NCBI GenBank assembly: GCA_037903475.1
Contig: JBAJFG010000560.1
Location: 248,001-312,000 of the forward strand
Direction: 5' to 3'
Length of the DNA: 64,000 bases
From: Ancylostoma caninum
Taxonomy: Eukaryota > Nematoda > Chromadorea > Rhabditida > Ancylostomatidae
A program made the translations under genes and the position numbers. Below are positions 43,281 to 56,721 of the stretch, piece by piece. Numbering within the stretch: the first letter of the stretch is position 1; each line of letters begins with the position of its first letter. The notes under the pieces are model-generated. The model worked only from the letters and a program-made list of their open reading frames with translations. It was not told the origin of the DNA and ran no database searches.

Positions 43281-45055
43281 TCTTGAGAGCATTGTTATTC
43301 CTCTGATACCTTCTGTCTTCATTATATTCTCGAGCGGTCTTAAACACCGGCACCAAACTTGGTAACCCAAAACTTTAATTATGCCATTTTTCTCACATTG
43401 GGATTTTTCCCACTGTGACTGGAGACATCAACCATTTGATGACACTAATCAGCAGTATTTTATGGCAGGTTCTGTGGAAATCACACCATTATGCCGCACA
43501 GTGGAGGGCGCCTTAATTTTGTTGGTCAAACTCCCTGGAGAGGCAAAGAGCTCGCAAAGGAATTTTTAATTGCGCATTATGTAGCACAAATCCAGCTCTG
43601 ACAGAGCGCCGGTTATTAGATCACAAGAATGTCTATTATGCGATAACCGATTTGCCAAAGCGAAGTGTTTATAAAACGTTTCTTTTTGTCAAAAACTTCA
43701 AGACATCGGAAACTTATATGACAACCTAATAGAAGAGAAATTGTAATTACAGCATGGCTATTGTGACCCTGTGAAAATTCTGTGCCTAGTCTATTGTGCC
43801 AAGTTCCACTAAATTGTGAATCAAGATCTATTTACAGCATTACTAGTTTTTGCAAAATAATCTCACAGTCTGCAATACAGAATGAAATGGATATCATAAC
43901 CGTAATTAGTGCGTGAAATAACCCCTAAATCGGATTTCCAGAGAAGAATTAAAACAGACACGACCCACCGCTTGGTCACATTGCCCGATATGCAGTTTTC
44001 TTCACTAATTTGTTGCTTTCTAGGCACTTTTTAGCGCCGACAATCAATTAAAAAGCAGCTCCAACCATAGCTCCCTCTTCTGGCGTTCAGTTTGAAAGGC
44101 CACCAAAACTGCCTGAACAACCTGTGCTAAGAACGAGAGAGGCAGTGTAAACAAAGCAGCTGGTCGCCAGTGATCTACAAAGAAAGATCTTCCAAAGAAG
44201 ACATATTTTGTCTGTCTCGAACAGACCAATCACTTCGACCGAACAAATTTCTCTGACGAAGAACTGTGAGTTGCTAAACGGAGTCGTATGGTTTAGATAG
44301 ACATGAAACTTCTCAAAGCTACCATCTAAACAAAGTAATTTTGCTGAAAGAAGCCAATCGCAGAGGTTCAGTAATCTTACCCCATGATACCATCGGACTC
44401 CACCTTAGCCAGCATCGTAAAACTGGCCCTCCAAGGGATCTGCCGATAATGTCCTTGTGCGCCCATATTCTGCAGAGCTCATGCGTTCAAATGACGTCGG
44501 GTGCATTCTGGTCCCCATTTAACATAAGGAGGATATGGTGGTTGCTCTCGAATTGGTGTTTTTCTCTGCAAGCCTGAAAATTATGTCGATCAACATTACT
44601 GAGAAACCACATAATGACAAAATTGTGGAGGAAGGAAGTCGCTCTCGAAGGTATTGAGGACCATGCGGGAAAAATGGCAATGGGACGGAAGGAATTGTGA
44701 CTGAAAAAAGCGCAAGGACTTATGTTGACACGGTGGAGTCGTCGCAGCAGTGGCAAATCAGAGTTGTCTTGGTAGCTGTTCATTGTATTTGATGTTATCT
44801 AAAGAAAACTGAGTAACTATCGAGAAAACCCTGCAGTTTGCTGTCCCGGAAAGGATTCTAGCGAAAGCGGCGTGGTCGTGCCACGTTCTCCTCTATGTCA
44901 CTAAAAAGGCACCGAGATCGATGCTCACTGTATGCTGCATGTGTACGTTTGCATGTTTCTTGTGCGGTGGTCCAATCATTCATCGTCTTGGGCATGATGT
45001 CTCCGTCGACTTTCGTATGGAGAAACCATGTTGACACTCTGTCATTATCTTACCA
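43281..45055. other. No supported gene
   Basis: Only frames below 100 codons. 44180-44260 has a FSDEEL word faintly like Tc1/mariner transposases, too weak to call. Confidence 0.3.
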
Positions 45056-45087
45056 TCTGGTCGTCCGGCTGACGCCAGACTTCCAGA
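45056..45087. repeat. Dispersed hairpin repeat, copy 3
   Basis: TCTGG/CCAGA and GTCCGGC/GCCAGAC arms, followed by TGCTCGCTTCACTCGCA. Same family as 3189 and 15245, without satellite next to it. Confidence 0.55.
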
Positions 45088-45123
45088 CTTTTACTGATGC
45101 TCGCTTCACTCGCACACACCACA

Positions 45124-46480
45124 TTAAATTCGAGTAAAAATGTGAGGGCTTTCAGTAAACTTTTCGTGGAATCTCCATCCTCCCACGTAGGTCCATCGCT
45201 CTTTTGAAAAGCGTTTGATCCCGTAGGCGGTAGTCTTCTCCCGTATCAGCGAAGCAATGTCCTTTAGTTGACACTGTTGTCTATGAGTAAGAGGATGTAA
45301 CCAATTCAATGCAGGAGACCGGAGTTAAACTATAGGCCTGTAGATTGGTGGTTCAGTGTGTGGTGTTTCTTTAGGAAGAGGGAAAACAATCGCAAGTTTC
45401 TATTTCAGTGGGACTTCAGCATGCGTTACGCTTAGGTTGAGATGAAACTCACGTGGAACTATTTCATATACGTAATTTTTTAAACATCATGTGGTATACA
45501 ATCAGAATTTATTGCTGCCGCCTTGAGCCAAGTAGTGAGGATATCAATGATGTTACTTTCGCAAGACCAGAGACCAGGATCGTCCGTATCATTAATTATT
45601 GTTTCGACGATGCTATTTAAAGGAGCACTGCTAATGTCTAGTTGGTTACAGGCAGAGCGAACGCTTCATTGCAAATCTGCTGACATTTCCGCTTTATTAG
45701 CGTCAACAATGGCTCTGTTTTTAGCACGGTTAATTGAAGTTCCAATTTGAGGCTTGTCATATAATCTAGTTTTATAATTGTATGAATAGCTTTTGTTCCC
45801 CCTTTTTCAATACTCCTTTCCTCTAGGTACGCGCTAAATCTAGGTAAGTTTTTGAGAAACTTCTTCGTGAATTGTTGGTAGCAAAACTGGTTTGTACCGA
45901 AATGTAGTCAGAGAGCAGAATTCTACAAGTTTTTCTAAGTTTGTGCATTCTGTAGAGGTCGTGAGTTATATATTGTTTTTCTTTTCAGGCAAGAATGAAC
46001 GGAACAAATATTTCAACTGCATGATGCAGCATGGCTAAAAAAGACCGTACCTTTCCTTCACATTGTCGACGTTGTTAAATGAGCTAAACCAATCTGCGGA
46101 CGCCAGATAACTTCGCATTGCATTTAATCACACTGACTGGAGTTCCTATGCCATGCCAATAAATCACATTTTCTGTGAGTGATAATAAAATGTTGACTGA
46201 TCATGTTTTCCCGATTGGTGATCCATTTTGAACGGGAGTAACCGAGGGTGGTTCCTTGCATAATAAAAGAGCGAGGCATACCTGCGATGAATTTCGATGA
46301 TGCCGCATTAGTGAAATTGTCAGTCAGTATCCATTCAACTGAAGGAAAGTTGAAGTCCGTAGTTGGAATGAATGAATTTTGGCATGAAGATACATCACTG
46401 AAAGCTGATCAGAGTACCTGGAGGAGCAATTCGAGGCTTCGTAGACCTCTATAATTCGTAATTACGTCGAGGATAGGAGT
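45124..46480 (-). pseudogene. Degenerate non-LTR retrotransposon (endonuclease to RT)
   Basis: Minus-strand frames give, from upstream to downstream: DFNFPSVEW (endonuclease block with catalytic Asp, about 46350), a linker with RFSAYLEERSIEKGG (about 45830), WSCESNIIDILTTWLK (about 45540), then LAIVFPLPKETPHTEPPIYR PI (RT motif 0/1, about 45380). A decayed CQLKDIASL segment follows. The order endonuclease, linker, RT fits Jockey/CR1-like elements. The catalytic RT palm (YADD) is missing. Multiple stops and frameshifts show it is dead. It may belong to the same family as 24047-25423. Confidence 0.55.
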
Positions 46481-48816
46481 ACGTGACAAACTGAATATTA
46501 TTTCATACAAGTGCTCGCACTCGCCCGCTTCGTGGGACCTTGGTACTCAGGTATCTTTACTTCCCATTCGTCAAAACGGATGAAGCATATAGTTGCGAGG
46601 CTCGCCGTAGGATAGTTGGAGCACTTGTAAGGATGTAATAAATTTGCATGTGTTGATAAATCGTTTTTCTCGGGAACGGCAAAAGACCCTGACGTTACAC
46701 AGGAGGGCACAATTCTGAGTCGAACGGTATAGGTTTCATGTGTTTTTGTCCGTTGGATCGTGAGATATAAGCGATTACCAGCAGACACACAAACAGATGA
46801 GTTCTACTATATAGTGATAAGTTCACCACAGACTTGCTGAACGCAGTTGACGAGGGGAGTACAGAGTGCACCATAAGTTCTTGCACACCATTAGTGCCAC
46901 CACAGCAGCGAAATTCAACTTAATGGCATGACCACCTGGTCGCACTAAAGCAACTTAATAGCAACTCAAATAACCCAACAGATCGGGAATATGTCGTCAG
47001 TTGCTTTTACAAGAGCTTAAAGTAGAGTGGAAAAGGCGCCCGTCGCGGCACGGTGGTATTTCTTCTCTGGGTCCTCCCACGGCTTTTCCTCAGCTTGTTG
47101 GTAAAAGTTCAAACTTGTGTATAATTCAGCTCTTAATCATCATCATCATAATATAACGAATCGAAACTCGCTCATTCAAAAATCCGCAGCATTTCGCGGC
47201 GGGACGCGTGGGAAAGCGCAGCACGCAGTCCTATGAGTCAACGGGCGTACTGAGAAGCAAAAGTTTCTCTACATCCAATCTCAGCTTGGGATTGACTTCT
47301 CCCACTGTTTCGACTAATCTAACGGGAAGAATCCGGTGCTGGTAGCTCTACTGCAATTTAGGGAGCTCATAATACGAATGTCTGGAAGTTTCAATATCAA
47401 GCTCAGTTATGGTTGGCAAAAGGTTGTTTCTTCTTCATTAACTTAGCTGCAGTAAGCATTGATTGTGTATAGTCTTTGTTTTACCTTGAGCGTTTGCGTC
47501 CTTAATTCTTCCTCAATATTCGCTATGATGTATGTAGCAGATCAAATGTGCAGAAACCTTCTTGAAATATAAACAACAGTTTTTCAGATCAGAAATGAGC
47601 GAGTACTGGATTGTTTTTACATCAAGAGCTCTGAGCTGTTTTGACATGATACATATATTGTAACTTGTTAGTTGCAGTGATTTTAAACTGCATTTTGATC
47701 AGAACTGAATTGCTTTTGTTACTCTCCGATCACCTGGGAGTGAGTATGCGCTGATCGGACGCATAGGTTTCAGGTTTTCCTTTATCATTTCTAGAGTCGT
47801 TTTGTCGTGCAAATCAGTGTGTCTGACAAGCATGAGCGTACACAGTCAAAAGCATCTTTGATGTGTACATATTGGAATACACCATTCTGAACCACCTGTG
47901 GTATGGTACCAGGAATGATGCGGGGCCAGGAAGCCCAGGAACCATGTTTTGCATAGGTTTGTATGTTTTATACATGGGATTGGGAAAGTCGTGCACCGTA
48001 TAAAACAACTAATGGATAACCCCGTGCATGAGTTCTGCATGGATGTGGATAGGTTGTGCATCTACTTAAACAGCTCAGCAAGCCTCGGAACTGTGTTCTG
48101 CATGAAACGAAATATGCAAATCCCACGATAAGGACATGAGTGGTCGTGCAGAGTACGGTTTTCCGGGATTAATACTCTATATCAGCGATGGTTGAATCCA
48201 TGCAGAACCCATGTATACCGATGTAAAACACGGTTTTAGAACTACTGAGGGAGAAAGCCTTGCTGAGAAGGATCAATCCATTCACGATCACGCGCCTCAT
48301 CGGTGACCCACACTCTTCTTGTTAATTTGTTGTTTTTATTTCCTTACTATTTCATTAATTCCAGACAGTGTCTTATTCTTGCGATAATTCGAGATAGTGT
48401 CTTATTTACCGCGGTTCGAGGCAAATTTCGTTCTTATTGCTCTAATAACTCTGTTAAAGGTGGTCTTTCGAAAATGAGGTTCAAGGGCTCGCATTTCTTG
48501 AAGTAGGAAAAGCAACATTTCCTGCAAAAGACACATTTTCTAATTTAAAACCGGTTTCCAGCGTCTTGCATTTCTTCCTTAGTTAGGAAAAGGCACAGGA
48601 ACATTTTCACTCCTGCCACTTTTATTTATATAACTCACGATATCTTCCACGAGCCTAATTCAACCCGAGAGCAAGCAAGTGCCGTTTCGATTAATCTGCC
48701 CTTCTCTTCGATAACGGAAGCAAATCCACAGGAAAAAACGAGTCTGTTTCGCGGAAAGATCTACTTTATTTTTAGAATTTAATGGTAAATAGCGTGAACC
48801 GTGCGGTCGCCAAGGG
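46481..48816. other. No recognisable gene
   Basis: AT-rich with short frames. ATCATCATCATAAT occurs near 47140. 47780-48200 is rich in GCATGG/TGTGCAT words without clear periodicity. Confidence 0.35.
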
Positions 48817-49947
48817 TTATAAAGCGCTCGGGTTCCACACGCCAGACACGCGAAGACCTCTCTGGTAGTCAAGTGGCGTGGGTTTCTGCAGATCCCGTGT
48901 TACAACGTCCATCACTACAATGAAGAGGAGCGGGGACAGAGCAGAGCCTTGGTGCACATCAACGGAAATGAGGAAATTCGTAGACGTTCCGGCAGCCGCC
49001 TGCACGTGACTTCTTGGACTGGTGTAAAGAATCCGCACCCATTCGATAAGTTCTTCAGGAACGCCATGCTGCCGAAGAGCGTACCAGATGACTTCGTGGG
49101 GCACGCGGTCAAATGCCTTTTCTAGGTCAAGGAAGGCGAGATGCAGCGGCTTTTGTTTCTCACGGTGCTTCTCGACCAAAAGACGTGCAGCATGTATGGC
49201 ATCAGTGGTGCCGCACCCAGCTACAAATCCGCACTGGTTAGCGGAGAGCCGCACGATATCGCGAATCCTGCGGTCAAAGACATGCTCAAAAACCTTCATG
49301 GTATGGGACAGCAGGCGAATAGGTCGGTGGTTAGCGCAGTCAGCGGGACTGCCTTTGCGCTTCCATATCGGGATTGCGGTGCTCCGCTGCCATTCCGAGG
49401 GCACTATCTTTTCCGCCACTATCTGGTTGAAGAACCTCGCCAGCCATTCAGCAGATCCCCAGCATTGCGACTTCCATAGATCCACTGCCACGTCATCGGG
49501 ACCAGTCACTTTATGTGACATCATTCGCTTCAGCGCTGCCTCCGTCTCCTCGGTAGTGATTGCCTGCACGGGCCCGTAGGTTGGCGATACATAGGGAATA
49601 GGTGGGTGGGCGAATTCCTCCGTCGAGACTTTCTCGAAGTAATCACGCCATCGCTTCATTGCCTTCCTGCGGTCCATTAGAAGGTGGCCATGCTCGTCGT
49701 TGACGCCATGGAACTTTTCGATATCTTCCATCTGACGTTTACGAGATTTCGCGAGCCGGTATATGAGCCGTTCGCCTTCCTTCGTGTCTAGCTTCTTTCC
49801 TACATCCGCGTAATGTGCGGCTTTCACCACCGCCACAGCCTTTTTCGCTGCTCTCTTCGCTTCGCAGTATTTACGCCAGCGGTCGTCTGTCTTGCTGTCC
49901 AGGAAGGCATGGTACATGCGCTTCTTCTCCCGAACCCTCGTATTCAC
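48817..49947 (-). pseudogene. RTE copy 2, RT N-terminal half
   Basis: This minus-strand frame runs from the endonuclease-RT linker (NTRVREKKRMYHAFL) through KVTGPDDVA, EWQRSTAIPIWKRKGS, NHRPIRLLSHTMKV, AGCGTTDAIHAARLL and LDLEKAFDRVPHEVIWYA (motif A) to VHQGSALSPLLFIVVMDV (motif B). It departs from the family at TRDLQKPTP, just before YADD, and stops soon after in unrelated sequence. The loss is at the 3' side, the reverse of normal RTE truncation, so it reflects a later deletion or rearrangement. At 36871, where copy 1 has its frameshift, this copy is intact. Confidence 0.9.
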
Positions 49948-50121
49948 TTCGTCCGTCCATAGCCAAGGTTGCTTGTCGGTCTTCCTTCTGCTTCAGTTTC
50001 CACCAACTCGTGATTCGAGCTGGTCCGCATCTCTCCTTGTACTTCCTCTTCGGTGGATTGATTTTCAACGAACAGATCAGTGGCCGATGTTGTGTCGCTA
50101 CTGTCTCATACGGCACGACCT

Positions 50122-50934
50122 TCACGTCCGTGACCAGCTTTCGATCTTGACGACGCAAGTACATAGTCGAGTGTCTTCGTACCGCTGTAGAAGGAAACAA
50201 GATGAGACGTACGTTTTTGAAACCATGTGTTCGTTAACGAGGTTGTGAGACTCGGCGTACTCGTTCACCATCTTCGTTACGTGTCCCGTAGCCGAACCCA
50301 CCATGACAACTGTAATCGCTCCTCGTTTCTCCCACGTGACCATTGAGGTCTCCCGCAACGACAAGAGTATCCTCCTTCGGCACCTCTGCTGTCTTCTTAT
50401 CAAGCAACGCCCAGAAGTCGTCCTTGATACGCTCAGAACAGCCAGCTGCGGAGCGTATGCCGAGAAGAAGTGGAGCCGCAGTTCAACAGTGGCGATGACA
50501 ATTTTCATAAGCCGATCGTCGAAACGCTGGACTTCTGCTATTGCGTCTCGGTAGCGTTCTGAGACTACGACTCCGACGCCACTTCTGGTACCTGCACTGC
50601 CATGGTAAACGAGTTTGTAGCCACATCCTATGTCCTTCGACTTACTGCCTGACCATCTCGTCTCCTGAACCGCGCATATGTCGATTCTTCTGCGCTCTAG
50701 TGCGGCTGCTAACTCGCACGAGCGACCTGTCAACGTGCCGACGTTCAAAGTCGCAATGCGCGTCTTGGCTACGTTGTCCTCCTTAACGACTCGCCTGCTT
50801 GCCCCCCGAGGCCGCCGTTCGCGAAGCATCGGGGACCCTCGCATACTTTTCACACTAACCGGGCCCCGAAAGTGCGCGTCGACTCCCGTGTACGCCGTAG
50901 TTTTCTTCTCAGGTACTATTGACGTCATAACCAT
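50122..50934 (-). pseudogene. RTE copy 2, endonuclease domain
   Basis: The minus-strand frame contains TLNVGTLTGRSCELAAALE (N-terminal Asn block), DICAVQETRWSGSKS (catalytic Glu) and RLHFFSAYAPQ. It then shifts frame near 50450, so the GDLNGH block and the HRPL block (about 50080) lie in other frames. It supplies the endonuclease N-terminus missing from the 35.3-kb copy. Apurinic-type endonucleases of this clade nick target DNA for priming. Confidence 0.85.
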
Positions 50935-51375
50935 ACGACGTGACGTGGGTCTTCTTCGGCCGGCCTGTCACCACGGCCTGTCGCCGGCATTCGACTGTTG
51001 AGGGGAAGGATTCCCTTCCCCGTGGACGAGGGACTTATTTGTTAGAGGCGGCCCCAGATCGCCTCTCATGCGCTTCCCAGTCGTTAGAATGCGAGCTTTT
51101 GGCCAAATCCGGACTGCAGGATACAGCCAACATGAAGCATTAGCACACACCCACACGCGCGAGTGCGTGTTCACACTCATATGCCGGCCATATGTGTCGA
51201 ATCCAGCACTGTCGAACTAAGGAGTCCATCCCCTAGATCTACCCGCGTCGCAGGGCAAGCGCATGGCTGCTTTTGGTCCGCGGTAAACCCCCTATCCGCC
51301 ACCTGGGGTCGCGCCACGTAGCCTCGCAGCAAATCGGCTGGGATCCCTCGTAAGAGGGAGATTCGTGGAACAATG
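50935..51375 (-). promoter_or_regulatory. RTE copy 2 presumed 5' untranslated region
   Basis: GC-rich minus-strand sequence upstream of the endonuclease frame, including GGCTACGTGGCGCGACC and ACGAGGGATCCC words, ends near 51375 where the base composition becomes AT-rich. RTE elements carry internal promoters here; that role is inferred. Confidence 0.45.
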
Positions 51376-53033
51376 GTCTCAAGATTACTTCACCTATATT
51401 TAATTCGCCTCATGCAACGTTATGGTACTTATTCCGTGCAAGTGCAGTTACCAAATTTGCATTCTTGAAGGGTTCACTCGAAATTAACTACATTTTCAAA
51501 ACAACGGCAGAAAATATGTTCTACAATATAGAATGTTCGCGAGATCATGCGCTTCAAAATGTAAAAGATATGCAGAAATCTAATCGGTATTCATTTATTA
51601 TAAGCGTTCAAAAACCACAATGCAAAACAGCGGAAACTTATGTAACAACCTAATAGAATACATTGAAACCTTATAGAGAGGGGTTAATTCACATGCCGAT
51701 CACGAATACAGCATGCATTTTGCATCCTACAACACTTTTGGAAGTAACTCAGCAATTCCCACAGCTTCCTCTTCGAAAATAAAACATAAGTCCGCGTTTG
51801 TTCAAGGTGCTTCAGAACTCAAAACGTGCATTGTCGTCAATGTGATACATGTATAAGTACATATATTCATAGGAGTAATGCGACAATTTGGAACATTTTG
51901 TTATTAGAATATTTAAATGATCAAAAAAATTCCAAAATTCGAATGTTCGAATATGAACAAAATCCTTGGGGATCGATATGTGCAACAGAACTTGCGCGAC
52001 AGTACTTTACTCGGACAATGAAGCGAGTTTATCGCGGTACCCAATAAGCTTTGTAGGCTGCTCCCGGTACCAAGATTGGCTTTGCGGGCTGACAGAGGTC
52101 CCATAAGAAACCCAGAAGGGGTGACTGCGCACCTTCTACCCGTATTTCCGAAACATGGCAGCGGCGTGACTCGTGAGGCTTTGTATCGATATAAGATATG
52201 GAATTTTCTGATTTTCTCATTCGTTAACAACGCTGGGAACTCCAATTTCAAGGACGAATTTAGTGAGAAGGGTCGGAAGAATTGTACTGGCCAAATTCCT
52301 CAGAACTGCGCACAGGTTTCACCTCTACTTCTTTGTTTCTTGTTTTTACTTACTCATGTACATAGGAACAGAAATTTTTAAAGCTTGATATGTTGCTGAA
52401 TTGGAGAGAAAGTTGATAAACACTCACTATATATAATCTGGGGATAAATTCCTCGTAATAATGCAATGAAAAAGTGAGTTTACCTCTAGAAATTGCTTAT
52501 GAAAAGTGAACACAAGTAGGGATACCAAAGCAAAGCCGGGTACGGCTGCTAGTCACAATATAAAATATATATCGAATTCGTTATCAGAACGAATAACATC
52601 TCCTGCTTGGCGGACGGGCGTTAGGCAGCAGTTCCCTGCTGCCACCCCTCAATCTGCAGCGTACTGCCTGCAACAGCCAGACGATGCTCGCCGCGCCCGC
52701 CGCACTGCGGCAAGCGCGGCGACAAGTCCGCGGAACGAAGCCGCGTACGCGCTCGCCTCAGCGTGCGGAAACTCGTCCGAAGGGGACCGCGCCCGCGATT
52801 TCGCTGAAATGGTGGGGGACTGCCGGAATTGCGAGAATAGGACATGAATCATAGGGAAGGGAGTGGAGGAGACAAATTAAGGGCTGAAAAACATTGGTAG
52901 ATCTATTCTACGGCCATTTCCTTGCCTTTTTTATGGGGTTGTCCATTCCATTCATTTCCTTTTGCTATTCGACCTTCATGGTGTTTTTGTTTATTTCACT
53001 TTTGCTTTTGTTATACTATCACTGTCTATTTAA
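51376..53033. other. No recognisable gene
   Basis: 52600-52830 is strikingly GC-rich (CGCGGCG and CGCGCCCGC words) with several overlapping frames but no recognisable protein. Confidence 0.35.
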
Positions 53034-53240
53034 AGTCAGCTTGTATGGGTGGTTCCTCATTCAAGCACGATGATAATGGCACGCGGAAGCAACCACCGAT
53101 GGACAGGAAGAAGAGAAGAAACCACGATGATGATGGCAGGCGACCGACCACGATGGTGATGGCAGGCGACCGACCACGATGATGGTGGCAGGCGGACACA
53201 ACCACCGATGGACGGGAAGAAGAGAAGAAGGAGGATGAAG
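53034..53240. repeat. Short imperfect minisatellite
   Basis: GATGGCAGGCGACCGACCAC and ACCACCGATGGAC(A/G)GGAAG units recur two to three times at about 21-bp and about 110-bp spacing. A poly-G tract follows at about 53526-53540. Confidence 0.55.
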
Positions 53241-54167
53241 CCATTGGAGCTATGAAAGGCTAGGAAGAATAGGATTATTAGAAAGTGAGTACATTATTTC
53301 ATCCCAACAAGGAAGTTCATGTTGTGCGCCTGTTTCATTCCTCTACTCGTTACTTCCCGTTTTCTCCAATCGGTGGCTATGTTAGTGACCTTTCAGGTGC
53401 GATGTGCGACCCCACCTGCCGGAGGGAATGCGGACATTACCGAAGGCGAAGAACAGGAACGGGACGTGTGATAACTATAGCTTTGTTTCGTCAATTTTAT
53501 CTGAGTGAATAAATTGTGCGAAGCGGGGGGGGGGGGGGGTGGTAAAATACGCAGAAATTTGATCTCGGCTAATGTTTGGACTGCGACGGATCTCCTCGAA
53601 GCTCCGCATTGCGGTGTTCATCCTCAATCTTCGTTCGCGATCCCGTCTGCGTAGGCTTCTTTCCACCTCTTCTACTTCATCCGTCCTCGTGAGTCGAACC
53701 ATCGCAACAGCAGTGAGGCTCTGCAGGTGGAGCACCAAAGCTTGCTTGCAAATTTTGAGAAGATCAGAAAAGTTCAGTATCTACCGTATATTTGTTGAAA
53801 CATCACTAAAGTGGCGTTATGACACAAAATAGACACTAAGAAATAGACATTTCGTAGTCAGCTTGTCGAGTAACCCCCGGATGAATGCTTTGTTCTTCGA
53901 AACCATGGATTTTTTTCCAAAACTGAAATTACATCTTCAATTTTAAATGCTTCGTAATGTTAGATTCACCATTTTATACATTCTAATGGAACTCTGTCAA
54001 GTCTCGACTCTCCACGGACTCCTGAAAAGGTCTGCTGCGCGTTGATGTCTGCGTATACCTACACCATCTCGCATGTCCCACAAGAAACGCAACATCGCGC
54101 GCGCGACGGTTATATCGAGGGGAGTTACTCTCAGACATTCGGGTGCGAGTCCCGCCTGCCAAAATCA

Positions 54168-54197
54168 TGACTCCCGCTCGAGTTTGAGCGGGAGTCA
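54168..54197. other. 12-bp perfect hairpin
   Basis: TGACTCCCGCTC pairs with GAGCGGGAGTCA across GAGTTT. Three TTTTGTCCCG words follow within 130 bp. No gene context. Confidence 0.45.
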
Positions 54198-54402
54198 TCA
54201 AAAACTGCGCGTTTTTGTCCCGCAACATCCCGAGCTCCTTCGGGAGACCGGATTTTGTCCCGACGATGATACCCAGCACCACGATCCAAGAGATCGAATT
54301 TTGTCCCGGAACGGAAAAGCACAAGAAAGCAAAAATGCGCGTCGAGTTCAGGAGCGCACGCACTCCAACCGCCGACGCCGGCCGCTACTAGCGGATCAGG
54401 AC

Positions 54403-54545
54403 CAGAGGTGTGCGGAATTTTCCGTTTTCCGTTTTACGCTTTCCGTTTTCCGCCCATTTTTGGCCTCCCGTTTTACGTTTTACGTTTTACGGGTTTTGCC
54501 CCGGAAAACGGAAAATCCCGGAAAGTTATGGAAAAAGAGGGATCG
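54403..54545. mobile_element. hAT-like left terminus
   Basis: CAGAGGTGTGCGGAATTTTC followed by repeated CGTTTTACG/CGTTTTCCG words resembles the terminus of the 9542 element. The matching right terminus type occurs at 57502, but the adjacent octamers (ATCAGGAC and GCATTTGT) differ. They may not be the two ends of one insertion. Confidence 0.5.
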
Positions 54546-54823
54546 TTGTTTTCTGCGTACATGTATCCCCTATCCTGAAGAGGATTTACGTCTTTCGATG
54601 CGCAGTGTACATGAGTTCACAACAATAACGCCAAAATTGACGTTCAAACGCTATTTATGAAATTCGAACTATTTTGTTTGACTTTTTGGCCTTCATCATT
54701 GCTCCAAATATGTCATACAAGTGCCCTGCTCTCCTCAAAATTTCCAAAAAAAAGTTCCACAGAAATATGGGGTGAACTCATATAAAATTTCCATGAGACT
54801 GTGACGTGTCATGGTAAGGTAGC

Positions 54824-54850
54824 CGCTATACTCCTCTGAGGAGTATAGCG
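54824..54850. other. 13-bp-arm palindrome around one base
   Basis: CGCTATACTCCTC and GAGGAGTATAGCG flank a single T. A second hairpin GGTCGCCAA/TTGGCGACC lies at about 54870. TATAGCGG recurs at about 55042, possibly closing a ~220-bp GC-rich element. Confidence 0.45.
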
Positions 54851-55934
54851 TTGCCAGCGCCAGCGACGGTGGTCGCCAATGTTGGCGACCGCTCACAATC
54901 GATTTGCACCGAAGCCGCCGATGTTGATGATCGCCAGTCGCCAACTTCGGCGGCCACCACGACGTCCCGCCCACAATCGATGCGCACCGGTATCACAGTC
55001 GCCAGCGACGGCGGCGCAGGGTGCTACAGTCCTTGAGGGCTATAGCGGCAGTGCAAGAGCAGCAAACATTTTTGCGAAGCAACGCATGGTAGAGACTTTC
55101 TTTCAACCCGACAAAAGCATAAGGGTCCTTCGTACTTGTCACTGTTTCAATCAAACGATGATGCTCAGCTCCACACTAGCGCAGCTGGCGCCTGATGGTT
55201 TGCCCAATGTTGGCCTGCTTTTGTTTCACATTCCCCACATACTGTTCTCCTCCTCCTTCCTCCATCGCTAATTGGCTCTAGCGGGATCCTTTGGCTGCGT
55301 CCAGAGTACGCCAGCGAAGTGAGGACAAGACCAGCGGCCGCTGCTCTGTGGGCTGCACCGGCGGCAACGGCAGCGGCACCCTCATGCAGCCAGGTTAATT
55401 GCTGCGCACTGGGACAATATTATGCAGCGAAGATGAAAGCTGGAATAAGAGTTTGAGCTGCTCGAAAAGGAACAAATTTTTCGTAAATGCTAGGTAAATG
55501 AGGAGAAGTGTTATTTAAATACAAATACATACAGTAACTTTACAAAGCTATTTGGATGTGAATTGTGTGAAGAATAACTACATGTTCCGTGAAGAAACTC
55601 GGAAACAACCAGAGGGGGAGGGGCCACACGCAAATACGTCACAATTTTTTTCAACCTTGATAAAGGAGACACCATGTTCCAGGTTCTCATGAGTTTTAAA
55701 GGTATTATCACTTCAAAACGATTTGTTGGCATTGCAAGTGACCATTTGCTTCCCAATTATCAAGGCAGAAAGAAGCAAAACTTGAATACTTTGAAATTAT
55801 TCAAAAATATCTCCTGAACCCCTCCCCCTTCCCAACCCTTCTCCCCGGGACCATTTTCAAGTTTCTGTCATGCTTCACTGCCTCTGACAACATCCACAAA
55901 CCTGAATGAATGTATCAGGGATAAATGTATGTAT

Positions 55935-56343
55935 GTATATCCTATAATGCATTAAAAATTGATAGTACGTTTGATAACATTAGATAGCGGTCCTTCAAGT
56001 ATTTTCGATCACTTTCAATTCCGAATTCATTGAATATTTATATCAGCAAAAAAATTGCAAATTAGTTATTGTTATATCCAAACATTAGTTATTGCTATAT
56101 GCAAACTAATGTACAAATACTTTGACAGATGCAATATATTTCTCGATATGGAGTGAATCTTCCAAACTAAGGCTCAAGACGCTGGCGTGTGCCGCTGACG
56201 AAGTCCATCCGAGTGGGCTACACGAGCGGCTGGGGTCATAGCGGCGTTGGCAGCGCGCGCCGATGTAGCCGACGGCATGACCTGGCGTACTCTGGACAAT
56301 CGCAACTACTATGGACGCGCTCTGGCGCGGCACCGGATTCCAT
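55935..56343 (-). repeat. Interspersed repeat D, copy 2
   Basis: Reverse-complement match to 19745-20090, slightly longer. See that entry for the shared words. Confidence 0.55.
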
Positions 56344-56543
56344 GAAGAAGAAAACAAGAGAATCCAATGTTGAAGAGGTCTTTTGGTCACTAACCTATGC
56401 TTGGGCAAAATTTTCCGTTCTCCGTTTTACGCTTTCCGCGCACCGAACGCTCGCCACCGTGACGTAATAGGAGGGTGTCGGTGTTCGAACAGTTACAATG
56501 TGTGAATCTTATGAGCTGAGCAAATTTGACAACCTATCTTGTA

Positions 56544-56721
56544 CAGTCCTTGTCGAAAAGATAGACGGATTCCGTGACTGCGGAAACGCGGTGGGACCCG
56601 AACGATGGATGCGGAGAGAGTATGCTCTGAGTGAGAGGGTGCACTAGGTCCCAACGCGATTCTGCGGCCGCGACGACATGAAACCGCACGCGCAATCCGT
56701 CTATCTTTTCGACAAGGACTG
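56544..56721. mobile_element. 178-bp Tc1/mariner-type MITE, copy A
   Basis: Terminal inverted repeats CAGTCCTTGTCGAAAAG then ATAGACGGATT are nearly perfect. TA occurs on both sides (56542-56543 and 56722-56723). The interior is GC-rich and matches 63209-63386 in reverse orientation at the same length. No coding capacity. Confidence 0.85.

Noticed and set aside
44180..44580. Tc1-like transposase relic
   Set aside because: Only a short FSDEEL-like word supports it. No catalytic block could be aligned.
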